A DNA stretch of 46,327 nucleotides from Clostridiales bacterium (GTDB taxonomy: Bacteria; Actinomycetota; Coriobacteriia; Anaerosomatales; SLCP01), in contig JAGXSG010000001.1 in assembly GCA_018333995.1 (NCBI GenBank), forward strand, positions 1-46,327, given 5' to 3'. Shown piece by piece: positions 1 through 8,281 of the stretch. Below the pieces are notes generated by a model. It ran no database searches and was not told the origin of the DNA. It saw nothing but the letters and a program-made list of their open reading frames with translations. Position numbers and translations under genes: made by a program. How positions within the stretch are numbered: the first letter of the stretch is position 1; the number at the start of each line of letters is the position of its first letter.

Positions 1-445
1 AATCACTGCCCTTGTCAACCCAGGCAAGCGCTTTCGCATGACACGCCTCAACGCAACGAGGGCCAGATGGCACGCCCGCAGCAACGCTAAACCCAGCGCA
101 TGCGTCACACTTATCCATTTTCTTGGTGTCCGGTTGAAGCACCATGGCACCGTACGGACACGCCCACTCGCAGCGACGACAGCCTACGCACGCGGATGTG
201 TTCAGCGTCACCACTCCGCTGGCAGCGGATTTGGACAACGCGCCCTTAGGACACGCGGCCACACATGATGGCTCCTCACAATGGTTGCATGCTATCGAAA
301 CGAACACGCGGGAATTCGCGATATCCCTTGTGTAGACGCTGCGGCGGCTGACACCGCTCGGCGAAGCGTAACGAATCTTGCAGACCGCGACACACGCCTT
401 ACAGCCAACACACCTCTTGAGATCTACGACAAATCCCTTCGCCAC
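1..445 (-). CDS. 4Fe-4S ferredoxin-type electron-transfer subunit of a molybdoenzyme (partial, 3' end outside window)
   Basis: The frame runs off the left edge, so about 148 N-terminal codons are visible. It starts at GTG 445 behind GGAGGT with a 9-nt gap. Sixteen cysteines fall into four clusters: C12/15/18/22, C53/56/61/65, C86/89/92/96 and C113/116/131/135, the pattern of DmsB/PsrB/NrfC-type subunits that wire a molybdopterin catalytic subunit to a membrane quinol module. No signal peptide is visible, as usual for subunits co-exported by the Tat system with their catalytic partner. It lies 57 nt downstream of the catalytic gene in the same direction. An NrfD- or DmsC-like membrane anchor would be expected just beyond the window; that is inference. 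Confidence 0.9.
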   Translation of the reverse strand, partial: MAKGFVVDLKRCVGCKACVAVCKIRYASPSGVSRRSVYTRDIANSRVFVSIACNHCEEPSCVAACPKGALSKSAASGVVTLNTSACVGCRRCEWACPYGAMVLQPDTKKMDKCDACAGFSVAAGVPSGPRCVEACHAKALAWVDKGSD

Positions 446-501
446 CGGTTATGCACCTCCTTCGTGATCCATTGCACGCATGCAGCGCATGCAACCCGAC
501 A

Positions 502-3234
502 CTACGCTCTTGCGATTCGTACCTTGACGTCGGTCATCAGAGCTGATGCCGAGGGATCGCGCCGTGCAACCTGAATCGGCAATGGCAACGCTGTGACGAG
601 CGTGTTGTCGTTCGCCCCGACACCGGCAGACGCATTGAGTCCAAATGCTCTCTGTGTCTGATTTCCAAGCGAATCAAGCGCCCTCGAATGCGACAGGGCC
701 CACGTGCCCCAACCATGCGGTATGAGGATGCAGTCCTGGCGGATGTGCTCGGTCACCCTGATAACGCCTCGCTCTCTCGCGCCCGGAATCTGCGGTGTGG
801 TAATTATGACCTCATCGCCTTGGACGAGACCGAGAGCGGATGCCGAGGTCGGGTGGATCTCGATCCGTCCCTTGTCCGACAGCTCGACCATCAACTCATC
901 AGCTTTACCCTCGGTATGGATGAGCATGGGTTCACGATTCGTCAGCAGCCAGAACTCTCCCAGTGCCGGATTCGGAAGTGTGATGGCTCCCGTCCCCACG
1001 CGAGGAGGCGCCCACCCCGGGAAACGCTCGATAAGCGTTGCCGCACCATTAGCGTCCGGCACTGTAGCGTAGGCGCTCGTAATTCCGGCATGAGCTCGAG
1101 CGCGTACATCCAACCGCACCCGACTTGCGGTGCTAAGCGCCGAGTAGTCGACCCAGACGGGTGCCGTTGCAGGCGTAGGCCTGATTCCCGTCCTGTCACC
1201 GGCGATTCCCGCACGGGAGGCAAACGTTGTCATGCTGGTTACGCCTGAATCCCACCCCAGCGCGATGGAGGGTGCGTGAACAGCCAGGTCCGCCAGTCTC
1301 CGATTGTTGAGCGCCCCGCCGCTCCAAGCCGGTCCTGTCAGCAACCCGTTGGTCGTGAAGAACATCCTCAGGCTGTTTCGATTGGTCATGAAGTTCGGGT
1401 TTGCCGTCGCCCATGCGGGATTGGCGGCCGCCCGTGCATCAGCGTAGGCTTGACACGCCTGCTGATACGTATTCCTGCCGACCACCACCGCATCCGCGGC
1501 GACTCCGATTTCCCTGATCGCACCAGCCAAAGAGACCGACTGCCCGATCGTGGTCGTGATCGAGCGCTCCTGGAATGCCACGTACCCATAGTTGCTCATC
1601 GCCTGGGTCCCACCGCTTCGGACCAGAAAATCCCTCTCGTTGTACGAGGGCTCAGGGAGCAGAACGTCAGACATCCACACCCCGGCATCGGCGTAGTAAC
1701 AGTGGTTGACGATGAAGCACTTCTCGAGCGCCCGCACCGTCATGTTCGTGTCGCAAGAGATAAACGGCGTGTTGTAGTGGTGATTGAATACCCAACGGAC
1801 GGGATACGGATGATCCTTGTCCATCTGGTCAAAGCCGGTTTCAAAGGAGCCGTGGTCGGGCGAAGTACCGGGCCACCACTGACGGAAATCGCCGCGCGGA
1901 AACGCCTGCCCGGTCGCAGGGTCAACTTCGTGAGCGGGAAAGCCGCCCGCCGGCAGCGGAAACGCGGTGTTGACCCCTGTCCACGACGGAAGCTGCCGAT
2001 CTAACAGATTGCCTCCCCGCCGATCAATCGAGCCAACCAAAACGTCGAGCACCACAGTAGCGTACGCCTGGCGCCACGAGTTCTCATAGTTTGGCCCTGC
2101 GGCGCCGTCACGCTTGTGGCTCATCACATGAGGGCGATGATCCGTGTAGACACCATCGTTGGTGAACTCCAAGGCGACTTGAAGGATGTCAGCGGCAGGC
2201 ACACCGGATTTCGCTTCTGCCCATGCGGCGACATCCGCGACACTTGCTGTCGACGTAAGTTCACCTGCGGCAAACCCATTCGTATCCACGAAGGCACGGA
2301 AATCGGTCCAGTCGGTAGCGTTGACATAGATGTCGATGAAGTTCGCGTTCCACTTCTGGTTAGCCACTATCCACTTGATCATGGCCCACATGACCGCGAG
2401 GTCAGTTCCCGGCTTGATCGCGTAGTAGCGACCACCGTAAGCGAGCGCCTTCGCAGCCATGTTGCTCAACCGCGGATCAAAGACCACCGACTTGGCCCCA
2501 TTATCAAGCGCCTTGATCACGCCAGCGACCGTTGGGTTCTGGGCACGCCCTACCTGGTCATGACCGAACGAGAGCAGATACGTGGAGTGCGCGTAATCAT
2601 GCGTCCACGTACGTCCGCCTCGGGCGATTTGGGGCACCATTGCCGGCCATGCCCATGTGTACGTGGTAAAACACGTCGACTGGTGCGACATGTGGTTCGG
2701 CGTCCCCAGTGCGTCCCTGAGTCGATTGACCCAGTCATTCCGGCGCGAGAGAACCATCGCCGCTTTCGGGCCATGCTGCTCTATCGTCTCCAGCAGGCTC
2801 TTCGCGCACAACTCATATGCCTCGGCGAAGCTTATGCGCACGAAGCCCGGGTCCTCGTTGGGACCCTTTCTAGGGTTGGTGCGCTTCATCGGGAACAGAA
2901 CTCTATCTGGACTCAGCGCCTTCTGGGGACTGCCGTACCCCTTCACGCATAGCGTTCCCGTGCCGTCACCAAACTGATTCGAGCACGGATGCGCTGGGTT
3001 TCCAAACACTTCGTACCGCCCGCTGCTCACTCTGCCGATGAGACCGCATTGCGAGCCGCACATCCGGCAAATCCCTACCGAATCCCTGAACACCGAACTC
3101 GCTCTAGCTTCCTGGGCCTCAACGAAATACTTGGTCGCGCCCGCGCCAATGCTCGCGCCGACGCCCAACGCGCCCATCAGTTTAGTGAACGAGCGCCGTG
3201 ACATGGGACGTGTCAAGGGTGTTGTGGTGGACAT
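502..3234 (-). CDS. Tat-exported molybdopterin oxidoreductase catalytic subunit (DMSO reductase superfamily)
   Basis: A 910-residue protein from ATG 3234, preceded by AGGAGGT 6 nt upstream; an in-frame TTG one codon earlier is less likely. A twin-arginine motif SRRSFTK (residues 12-18) precedes a hydrophobic stretch. C56/C59/C63/C96 form the N-terminal [4Fe-4S] motif (Cx2Cx3Cx32C). HQSTC, ending at C188, sits where Cys-ligated enzymes of the superfamily (Psr/Phs/Arr-like) bind molybdenum, so C188 is the proposed ligand. The C-terminal part matches the dinucleotide-binding domain. A TorD-like chaperone and two cytochromes lie upstream and a ferredoxin subunit downstream, indicating an extracytoplasmic respiratory oxidoreductase. 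The substrate (sulfur, arsenic, selenium or nitrogen oxyanion, or an organic oxide) cannot be deduced. Confidence 0.92.
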   Translation of the reverse strand: MSTTTPLTRPMSRRSFTKLMGALGVGASIGAGATKYFVEAQEARASSVFRDSVGICRMCGSQCGLIGRVSSGRYEVFGNPAHPCSNQFGDGTGTLCVKGYGSPQKALSPDRVLFPMKRTNPRKGPNEDPGFVRISFAEAYELCAKSLLETIEQHGPKAAMVLSRRNDWVNRLRDALGTPNHMSHQSTCFTTYTWAWPAMVPQIARGGRTWTHDYAHSTYLLSFGHDQVGRAQNPTVAGVIKALDNGAKSVVFDPRLSNMAAKALAYGGRYYAIKPGTDLAVMWAMIKWIVANQKWNANFIDIYVNATDWTDFRAFVDTNGFAAGELTSTASVADVAAWAEAKSGVPAADILQVALEFTNDGVYTDHRPHVMSHKRDGAAGPNYENSWRQAYATVVLDVLVGSIDRRGGNLLDRQLPSWTGVNTAFPLPAGGFPAHEVDPATGQAFPRGDFRQWWPGTSPDHGSFETGFDQMDKDHPYPVRWVFNHHYNTPFISCDTNMTVRALEKCFIVNHCYYADAGVWMSDVLLPEPSYNERDFLVRSGGTQAMSNYGYVAFQERSITTTIGQSVSLAGAIREIGVAADAVVVGRNTYQQACQAYADARAAANPAWATANPNFMTNRNSLRMFFTTNGLLTGPAWSGGALNNRRLADLAVHAPSIALGWDSGVTSMTTFASRAGIAGDRTGIRPTPATAPVWVDYSALSTASRVRLDVRARAHAGITSAYATVPDANGAATLIERFPGWAPPRVGTGAITLPNPALGEFWLLTNREPMLIHTEGKADELMVELSDKGRIEIHPTSASALGLVQGDEVIITTPQIPGARERGVIRVTEHIRQDCILIPHGWGTWALSHSRALDSLGNQTQRAFGLNASAGVGANDNTLVTALPLPIQVARRDPSASALMTDVKVRIARA

Positions 3235-3238
3235 CAAT

Positions 3239-3940
3239 CTACCTCCTCACTTCTTCTATTCGGCCTTCTAATCCGGCTAGACAGACGTCTATGCCAAGCA
3301 TCTGCGCATCCACTCTCAAGAACTCTGATCCGACACGTGCCGCATCGGCGTAGAACTCGGCTCGCGGGTCGGCCGCGACCCTGTCGAAGAACCTGGGAAT
3401 CCACGTCATCACGTGTGTCCCAAGGTAGTTCACAAGCACATCGGGGAAGCTGTTCGCTGTGTTCGCTGAACCGCTTCGCGCCACGCGGCCGGATAGGACC
3501 GATGCAAAATAGAGCTCGGCGCCCACATGATCAGCCAGCCATATGTCTTCCTCGCGCGGAACCAGTCCTTCATCGTGGTAGCAGTCGAGAACATCGCGCC
3601 ACGCGTCACCCATCAGGCGGGGCCTGTCACTCAGCCAACACGAAGCGTTCGCGTAGATCCTGTCGTGGCCGCAGAAGAGTCGTGCGTACTCGATCGCAAC
3701 ACGCTCGACAAGTCCTTCATCGCACGCAACCAGGGTGGCCGCGACTCTGTTGGCAGACTCCGGTGCGATTCCCGCCTGGGCGAATGCACGCAATGCGTGT
3801 CCACCTTCGCCGCCGCCGATCGAAAGCGCATCCTCCACTCCGAGTTCGCGTTCAAACAAACGTCCCAACAGTGCGTAAGCGACCTCTCGGCCCGTCGCCT
3901 CTTCCTTGATCGATAGGATCGTATCGTTCATGCTCGGCAT
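3239..3940 (-). CDS. TorD/DmsD-family molybdoenzyme maturation chaperone
   Basis: A 233-residue cytoplasmic, largely helical protein without signal peptide. It resembles the TorD/NarJ-like redox enzyme maturation chaperones, which bind the Tat leader and apo-form of a molybdoenzyme until cofactor insertion. The central stretch with DYxHDEG-like residues (CYHDEGLVPREED) and the region before it fit the family. Start ATG 3940 has GGAG 9 nt upstream. Its stop lies 4 nt before the ATG of the catalytic gene, so the two are translationally close and it is almost certainly the dedicated chaperone of that enzyme. The exact subfamily is uncertain. Confidence 0.85.
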   Translation of the reverse strand: MPSMNDTILSIKEEATGREVAYALLGRLFERELGVEDALSIGGGEGGHALRAFAQAGIAPESANRVAATLVACDEGLVERVAIEYARLFCGHDRIYANASCWLSDRPRLMGDAWRDVLDCYHDEGLVPREEDIWLADHVGAELYFASVLSGRVARSGSANTANSFPDVLVNYLGTHVMTWIPRFFDRVAADPRAEFYADAARVGSEFLRVDAQMLGIDVCLAGLEGRIEEVRR

Positions 3941-3965
3941 CTTTCATGACTCCAGTCTTTGGAAG

Positions 3966-4535
3966 TCAGAAACGGTTCGTTTCCTCAGCCGCATAGAAGT
4001 CCAGGCCTCCATGACACTTGGTGCAGTAGGTGCTGCTGCGAGTAAAAAACCTGTTCACGTTGTCCACAGTGGCATGTATGGCTTGCGGATCGACGTGGCA
4101 TCCCGAAATCGTGCACCCTCGCGGATCAGTGAGCGCAAAGTCGATTCCGCCGTGCGCGTTCACGGTGAATCCGCCGTGACACCCCAGGCACGACTCGGGA
4201 TCCACCTGCTTACCCATGGTCGCCCCATCGGCATCCCACGTATTCGTCGACTGGTGACACGACGCGCACCCGTTGGCAGATGTCTGGTAGGTTAAGAATG
4301 CCGAGTACAGGTGACGCTTGTGGGCAGTGAATGTCTGTGGATCGAGTGATCGCTCGAGAGCCATCTGTCCGTGACACCCAATGCACTGCGCATTAGTCAC
4401 AGTGGCGGAGTCTAGATGCGCCGCATGTGAGTTAACCCCGGCGAAACTGGCGATGACAGCAGACGCCCCGAAGCCCGCGACAAAGACCGTACCCGCAATA
4501 GCCATGACCAGTAGTCGGCTACTCAGTGTAGACAT
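3966..4535 (-). CDS. Small multiheme c-type cytochrome (four CxxCH plus one Cx4CH motif)
   Basis: A 189-residue protein with an N-terminal hydrophobic segment (about residues 7-31) serving as signal peptide or membrane anchor. Heme c attachment motifs are CIGCH (51-55), CASCH (90-94), CLGCH (116-120) and CTKCH (171-175). CTISGCH (141-147) is an unusual Cx4CH site of the kind known from cytochromes c3. Up to five hemes are therefore possible. It lies 25 nt after a second cytochrome gene and 25 nt before the chaperone gene. Its likely role is electron transfer between the membrane quinol pool and the exported molybdoenzyme, or onwards at the cell surface; the direction of flow is unknown. Confidence 0.88.
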   Translation of the reverse strand: MSTLSSRLLVMAIAGTVFVAGFGASAVIASFAGVNSHAAHLDSATVTNAQCIGCHGQMALERSLDPQTFTAHKRHLYSAFLTYQTSANGCASCHQSTNTWDADGATMGKQVDPESCLGCHGGFTVNAHGGIDFALTDPRGCTISGCHVDPQAIHATVDNVNRFFTRSSTYCTKCHGGLDFYAAEETNRF

Positions 4536-4560
4536 GAGTCGAATCCTCCTTTCCGGTTCA

Positions 4561-5367
4561 CTAGGGCAGGAGGCCGGCGACGTGACATTGGAGGCACAAT
4601 CCGTCGGGCTCCATCGTCAACATCGCATCCGTGTATGACGTGTGCGGAAAGTCTGCTGTAGTTGTTGTGGCGACACTATTCCCATGACACGTCAGACACG
4701 CGTAGTCCGGGTGGTTCCGATGGACGTCCCCCGATGCCCTCCTGTCGTGACACGCCGCGCACCAATCTCCGCCCTGGGTAAGCCACGATCCCGTGAGGGT
4801 CGCACTCAAGTCTTGAGCGGAATGATTGGGTCGAGACGACAACAACGCCGGACTGAAAGTAGCCGGCATCACGTTCCCAAAGGCTCCATGAGGAGTGTGA
4901 CAGCTGGCACAGTACAAGCCCCTTGTAGCCGTGAAAGCGGTCGCGGAAACGGTCGCCGGATAGCTCAGGTACTGGATCGCCGTCAACGCCCCGCTGCCGC
5001 CGGGAATGTGGTTGTTCCCCAATCCAAGCCGGTGGCCTTCGTGCGTGAGCCGATCAGAAATGGGCACGTTGTATGCTGCTAGGTTCGGTACCGCAGCAGC
5101 GGAAGTGCCGGAGAACCCGGGGTCATAGGCACCCGTGGGCGCCGACTGATAGAGGGTGTGACACGTCGCGCACACGTCGGTGACGGTCGTCTCCCTCATA
5201 AGCACGTAATCCCCGGAAGCCTCATGCATATCGTGACATTGCAGACATGAGTCCGTCGCCATGCTGTAGCCACCGTGCGGGATCGTCGAGCCATCGGCCG
5301 CGAATACGACGGCGACGGACGACGAAGCGGCAAGCATCAGCACAACCGCGATAATGGTCGCTCTCAT
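4561..5367 (-). CDS. Six-heme c-type cytochrome, first gene of the respiratory operon
   Basis: A 268-residue protein with a classical Sec signal peptide (about residues 1-23, ending VFA). It has six CxxCH motifs at 41-45, 66-70, 153-157, 203-207, 224-228 and 258-262. Further His residues (for example the CHTPH and CHDMH contexts) could serve as distal ligands, as in the NrfH/doubled-CxxCH type cytochromes. Start ATG 5367 follows GGGAGGTG. As the first gene of the minus-strand operon it faces the 425-base control region and the divergent sensor genes. It is probably a periplasmic or surface electron carrier; no catalytic domain was recognised. Confidence 0.9.
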   Translation of the reverse strand: MRATIIAVVLMLAASSSVAVVFAADGSTIPHGGYSMATDSCLQCHDMHEASGDYVLMRETTVTDVCATCHTLYQSAPTGAYDPGFSGTSAAAVPNLAAYNVPISDRLTHEGHRLGLGNNHIPGGSGALTAIQYLSYPATVSATAFTATRGLYCASCHTPHGAFGNVMPATFSPALLSSRPNHSAQDLSATLTGSWLTQGGDWCAACHDRRASGDVHRNHPDYACLTCHGNSVATTTTADFPHTSYTDAMLTMEPDGLCLQCHVAGLLP

Positions 5368-5445
5368 AGTTCACCTCCCGTTCGCTCGCTGGTCAGTTCC
5401 CGCGTGATGCGCAGACGGTGCCCACACACCTCCCTTCGGGGGTCT

Positions 5446-5480
5446 TTCCGGTGTTCTCGACATCGAAATAAACACCGGAA
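5446..5480. promoter_or_regulatory. Perfect inverted repeat, candidate operator
   Basis: TTCCGGTGTT (5446-5455) and AACACCGGAA (5471-5480) are exact reverse complements separated by 15 nt, with centres 25 bp apart. The element sits 79-113 bp upstream of the ATG of the first cytochrome gene. No U tract follows on either strand, so an operator is more likely than a terminator. The regulator is unknown; the LytTR regulator encoded nearby is a candidate, although LytTR sites are usually direct repeats. Confidence 0.5.
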
Positions 5481-5684
5481 CGCCTGCAGCGTCTTCATGG
5501 TGTCACGAGGGCAGGCCATCGCCGCCCCGTGGACCGCTACAGATGATGAACTGCGGACAGGCGGTGACAGAATGCGTGTCCGGAACGCGAACCGACGATT
5601 GAGTGGCCTGCTCGCGCGGCCTGGGCGGCGGTGACCGTTGCGACCCGCATGCGAGGCGGCTCCCACCGCCGGAAGGCCTGCGGC

Positions 5685-5693
5685 TGATATGCT
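5685..5693 (+). promoter_or_regulatory. Weak extended -10 candidate for the sensor operon
   Basis: TGATATGCT fits an extended -10 (TGn plus TATGCT, 4 of 6). The hexamer 17 bp upstream (ACCGCC) does not resemble a -35. It lies about 100 nt before the ATG at 5793. This is only a candidate. Confidence 0.3.
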
Positions 5694-5792
5694 AGGACTA
5701 CGACTGATCGGTGGGCGCATCGTACGCTCGCAACAATCACAACGTCTTCTCACACGTAGATGACCCGGACCTGAACTGAAAGGAACAGGGGC

Positions 5793-6713
5793 ATGGACGC
5801 GAGGCGGCTGCTGCGGCTTTCTTTGGCAACTACAACAGCGATGACGCTGGTGTTACTTGCGTTCATTTCGAGCGCGGGGAACAGTGTGGACTCCTCCGTG
5901 ACCGAAGACTCACCACCGTCAGGCCGATCCCTCACCATCGCCGTCACACGGCTTGTCGGCGGTTGGGCCGCATGGCCTTCGTTTACAGAGGCGCTCGAAC
6001 ATGTCAGCCAGTCTACCGGGGTTCCGATCCAAGTAAGATTCCTGGCCCCGGGCGAGAGCGCTGAGGACATCTTTGCTGAGGACAGCGATGTGGATGCGGC
6101 CTTCATGTCGACATACGCGTTTCTGTTGGTCCGAGAGAAGAAAGGGGACGTCTCCCACCTTGCGACGCCGATCATCCGGGGGCGGACGTCTGAGCGGGCC
6201 GTGTTCGTCGTACATGCCAACAGCCCATACCTGAGCCTGCAGGAATTGAGGGGCGCCCGTCTGGCGCTCTCCCCTCCCGGCGTGGGCGGTTCGATACCTG
6301 GAAACGCCTATGCACGATGGCTGCTGCAGCAAGAGGGGCTCGGTGACGCAGAGGAGTTCTTTCGCGAAGTCGACGAGACATCCAGCCAGGATGCAAATCT
6401 TCAACTGGTTCTGAACGGTTCAGCCGATGCGACCACGGTGAGTCTTAGTCAGCTCGCCTCCTGGCCACAGGGTTCCTTTCGAGTACTCCACTATTCTGAG
6501 CGCTTCGCCATGCCTCCCTTTGTCGTCTCCCCGGAGCTCAGTGACGCCGAAGCCGAATGGATCATCGATGCGCTGGTAAGCTACACACCGGACGGCGATG
6601 ACGCGATTCTCGGGGGATTCACGCGACCGAGGCAAGAGGATTACGATTTCCCCTATATGCTCCTACGTTTCGCCCGAGACAGAACTGCGCCTATGGAGAG
6701 CGCCAAGCAATGA
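5793..6713 (+). CDS. PhnD-like periplasmic binding protein, probable signal-sensing partner of the adjacent kinase
   Basis: A 306-residue protein with an N-terminal export signal (RR plus hydrophobic residues about 6-28, no lipobox cysteine). The body resembles PhnD-type binding proteins: an opening beta strand LTIAVTR, a DVDAAFMSTYAFLLV segment and ALSPPGVGGSIPGN near the ligand pocket. No ABC permease or ATPase lies nearby. Instead the stop overlaps the start of a histidine kinase by 4 bases (ATGA). Stand-alone PhnD-like proteins next to kinases include AioX/ArrX arsenite sensors, so a sensor role for an oxyanion-like ligand is inferred. The ligand itself is unknown. Confidence 0.8.
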   Translation: MDARRLLRLSLATTTAMTLVLLAFISSAGNSVDSSVTEDSPPSGRSLTIAVTRLVGGWAAWPSFTEALEHVSQSTGVPIQVRFLAPGESAEDIFAEDSDVDAAFMSTYAFLLVREKKGDVSHLATPIIRGRTSERAVFVVHANSPYLSLQELRGARLALSPPGVGGSIPGNAYARWLLQQEGLGDAEEFFREVDETSSQDANLQLVLNGSADATTVSLSQLASWPQGSFRVLHYSERFAMPPFVVSPELSDAEAEWIIDALVSYTPDGDDAILGGFTRPRQEDYDFPYMLLRFARDRTAPMESAKQ

Positions 6714-8278
6714 GCAGTACATCCGTCGCGCGTGAAAGAAAGAGCAGATCTCTTGCCCTTCGATTCGTGCGCATGACCATCCTAGGGCAAGCTTTGTTCG
6801 GCGTCATGCTCGGTCTCGGTGCCGGCGCGTACGTCGTCGTTTCGGACTATCGTGCCCGGTATGTCTACATGGAAGATGTCGCTGGCGCCATGGCGGCGAG
6901 CTTGATGCCGATGGTGATCGACCGAGACATTCCCGCCGTACAAGGGCAACTAGGGATCCTGCAGTCCCTCGCTGGACGCGGAGACATAGTGGGCATCGAA
7001 TTCTCTGACACCTCTGGCCGTGTTCTGGCGACCATAGGCGACCTGCATACAGTGGACACCTCGCCAGCTTCCACGCCCATCATTGACCGGCTCTTCGGCC
7101 CGCACTCAATTAGGCATCACATCGCTATTGGTGACGTGCACTACGGTAGTGTACGGCTCGCGTTCGGGGAACGCTCTCTCATCGAGACGCTCGGTGCTGC
7201 GATGGTGGTCGCGCTACTGGTCACCCTGTCAGTCGTGTTGGTGTCCGCTCTTTGGTTCTCCTGGCTTACAGTGCGGACGGTGATCGAGCCAATCCAGGCC
7301 ATTCAGACGGCGGCGCGGCGACTGGCCGACGGCAAGCGTGACATATTCTTGGGACTCAAGAGGAACGACGAGATCGGATTGCTTGGGGACTCGATCGAGA
7401 ACCTTGCGCAGCAGCTGCAGAAAGGTGAAGCGGAACTGCGGGATGCTCTCAGGGACGCCCGGAAAGCACAGATCGGTGAGGCTCGGTTGCGAAAGAAGAC
7501 CGAGGAGGAAGCCCAGCTCAAATCTGACTTCGTGGCGGTCATCGCTCACGAACTGGGCACACCATTGTCCGTGGTGACCTTGTACAGCGATGTATTGGTT
7601 TCCAGCAGGGAGCGCGAAGCCGATGAGGACTCCGCAGAGGTGATCGATGGCATCGCCGCCGCCGCGTCTCGACTGAACTCCATCGTCAATGACTTGCTGG
7701 ACACGGCGCTGCTCGATCGCGGAGTGATGCGGATCACGATGAAACCGGTCGATCTGGCCGAGGTCGTCCGCGAAGCGGCGAAGGATGCTGCGCGATTGAG
7801 TGACACTCATGACTTGCGCGTAGATCTTGGTGCACCCGATCGACCCGATCGGCCATTACTTGTACACGCTGACAGAGTGCGAATCCGACAGATTCTGGAT
7901 AATCTCCTGTCTAACGCAACCAAGTATTCGCCGACCGGAAGCACAGTGACAGTCCGGGCTTTCCGCGACAATGATGATGCTGTCATCCAGGTGGAAGACC
8001 AGGGGCCAGGAATTCCCCACGCAAGCCGGTCAAGAGTGTTCCAGATGTTCGGCCGTCTGGATCATAGCGACAATCGCGACACAGCCGGTTTAGGTCTCGG
8101 GCTCGCGATCAGCGCGAGGATCGCCCAGGCCCACTCGGGGACACTCGGCTTCGAAGCGGGAAACGGTGGCGTGGGAACGGTGTTCACCCTGAGTATTCCT
8201 CTTCTCAGCACCGATGAAATCAACCCCCAAGGCCATGGACCGTCGACTGTAAAGATCATTAAGGAAGCGGAGGTGTGA
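6710..8278 (+). CDS. Membrane sensor histidine kinase (HAMP-HisKA-HATPase)
   Basis: A 522-residue kinase. A first membrane helix (about 23-46), an extracytoplasmic sensor region of about 110 residues and a second helix (about 160-186) precede a HAMP linker (187-238) and a coiled coil. HisKA carries the phospho-acceptor H280 in AHELGTP, where Gly replaces the usual Lys/Arg. HATPase_c shows the N box around N398/N402, DQGPG (430-434) and GLGLG (460-464). The gene overlaps the binding-protein gene by 4 bases and is followed after 3 nt by the regulator gene, so the three form one transcription unit. The binding protein probably docks on the sensor region. Confidence 0.93.
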   Translation: MSSTSVARERKSRSLALRFVRMTILGQALFGVMLGLGAGAYVVVSDYRARYVYMEDVAGAMAASLMPMVIDRDIPAVQGQLGILQSLAGRGDIVGIEFSDTSGRVLATIGDLHTVDTSPASTPIIDRLFGPHSIRHHIAIGDVHYGSVRLAFGERSLIETLGAAMVVALLVTLSVVLVSALWFSWLTVRTVIEPIQAIQTAARRLADGKRDIFLGLKRNDEIGLLGDSIENLAQQLQKGEAELRDALRDARKAQIGEARLRKKTEEEAQLKSDFVAVIAHELGTPLSVVTLYSDVLVSSREREADEDSAEVIDGIAAAASRLNSIVNDLLDTALLDRGVMRITMKPVDLAEVVREAAKDAARLSDTHDLRVDLGAPDRPDRPLLVHADRVRIRQILDNLLSNATKYSPTGSTVTVRAFRDNDDAVIQVEDQGPGIPHASRSRVFQMFGRLDHSDNRDTAGLGLGLAISARIAQAHSGTLGFEAGNGGVGTVFTLSIPLLSTDEINPQGHGPSTVKIIKEAEV

Positions 8279-8281
8279 GAA

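Larger units (their letters stand above)
5368..5792. other. Divergent control region between respiratory operon and sensor operon
   Basis: This 425-base stretch holds no convincing gene. Frames that cross it are arginine-rich shadows without ribosome binding sites. It contains the 10-bp inverted repeat at 5446-5480, a weak 6-bp stem near 5431-5446, a GGCGG/CCGCC hairpin near 5655-5670 and a candidate extended -10 at 5685-5693. Its place between divergent operons makes it the expected site of regulator binding. Confidence 0.7.

Noticed and set aside
1-574. Several plus-strand frames at the left edge
   Set aside because: The minus strand encodes a ferredoxin protein with sixteen well-placed cysteines, so the plus-strand frames are shadows.
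5400-5430. Possible sigma-54 promoter (GGGCAC...TGC) before the cytochrome operon
   Set aside because: The GG-to-GC spacing is one base short of the required 10 and sigma-54 is not expected in this kind of organism.
5431-5446. Small hairpin ACCTCC-CTTC-GGGGGT as terminator
   Set aside because: Only six pairs including a G-U, no U tract, and no gene ends nearby.
5364-5753. 129-codon minus-strand frame covering the divergent control region
   Set aside because: Arg/Ser-rich, no ribosome binding site, runs through the inverted repeat and ends inside the start of the cytochrome gene; the region is better seen as regulatory.
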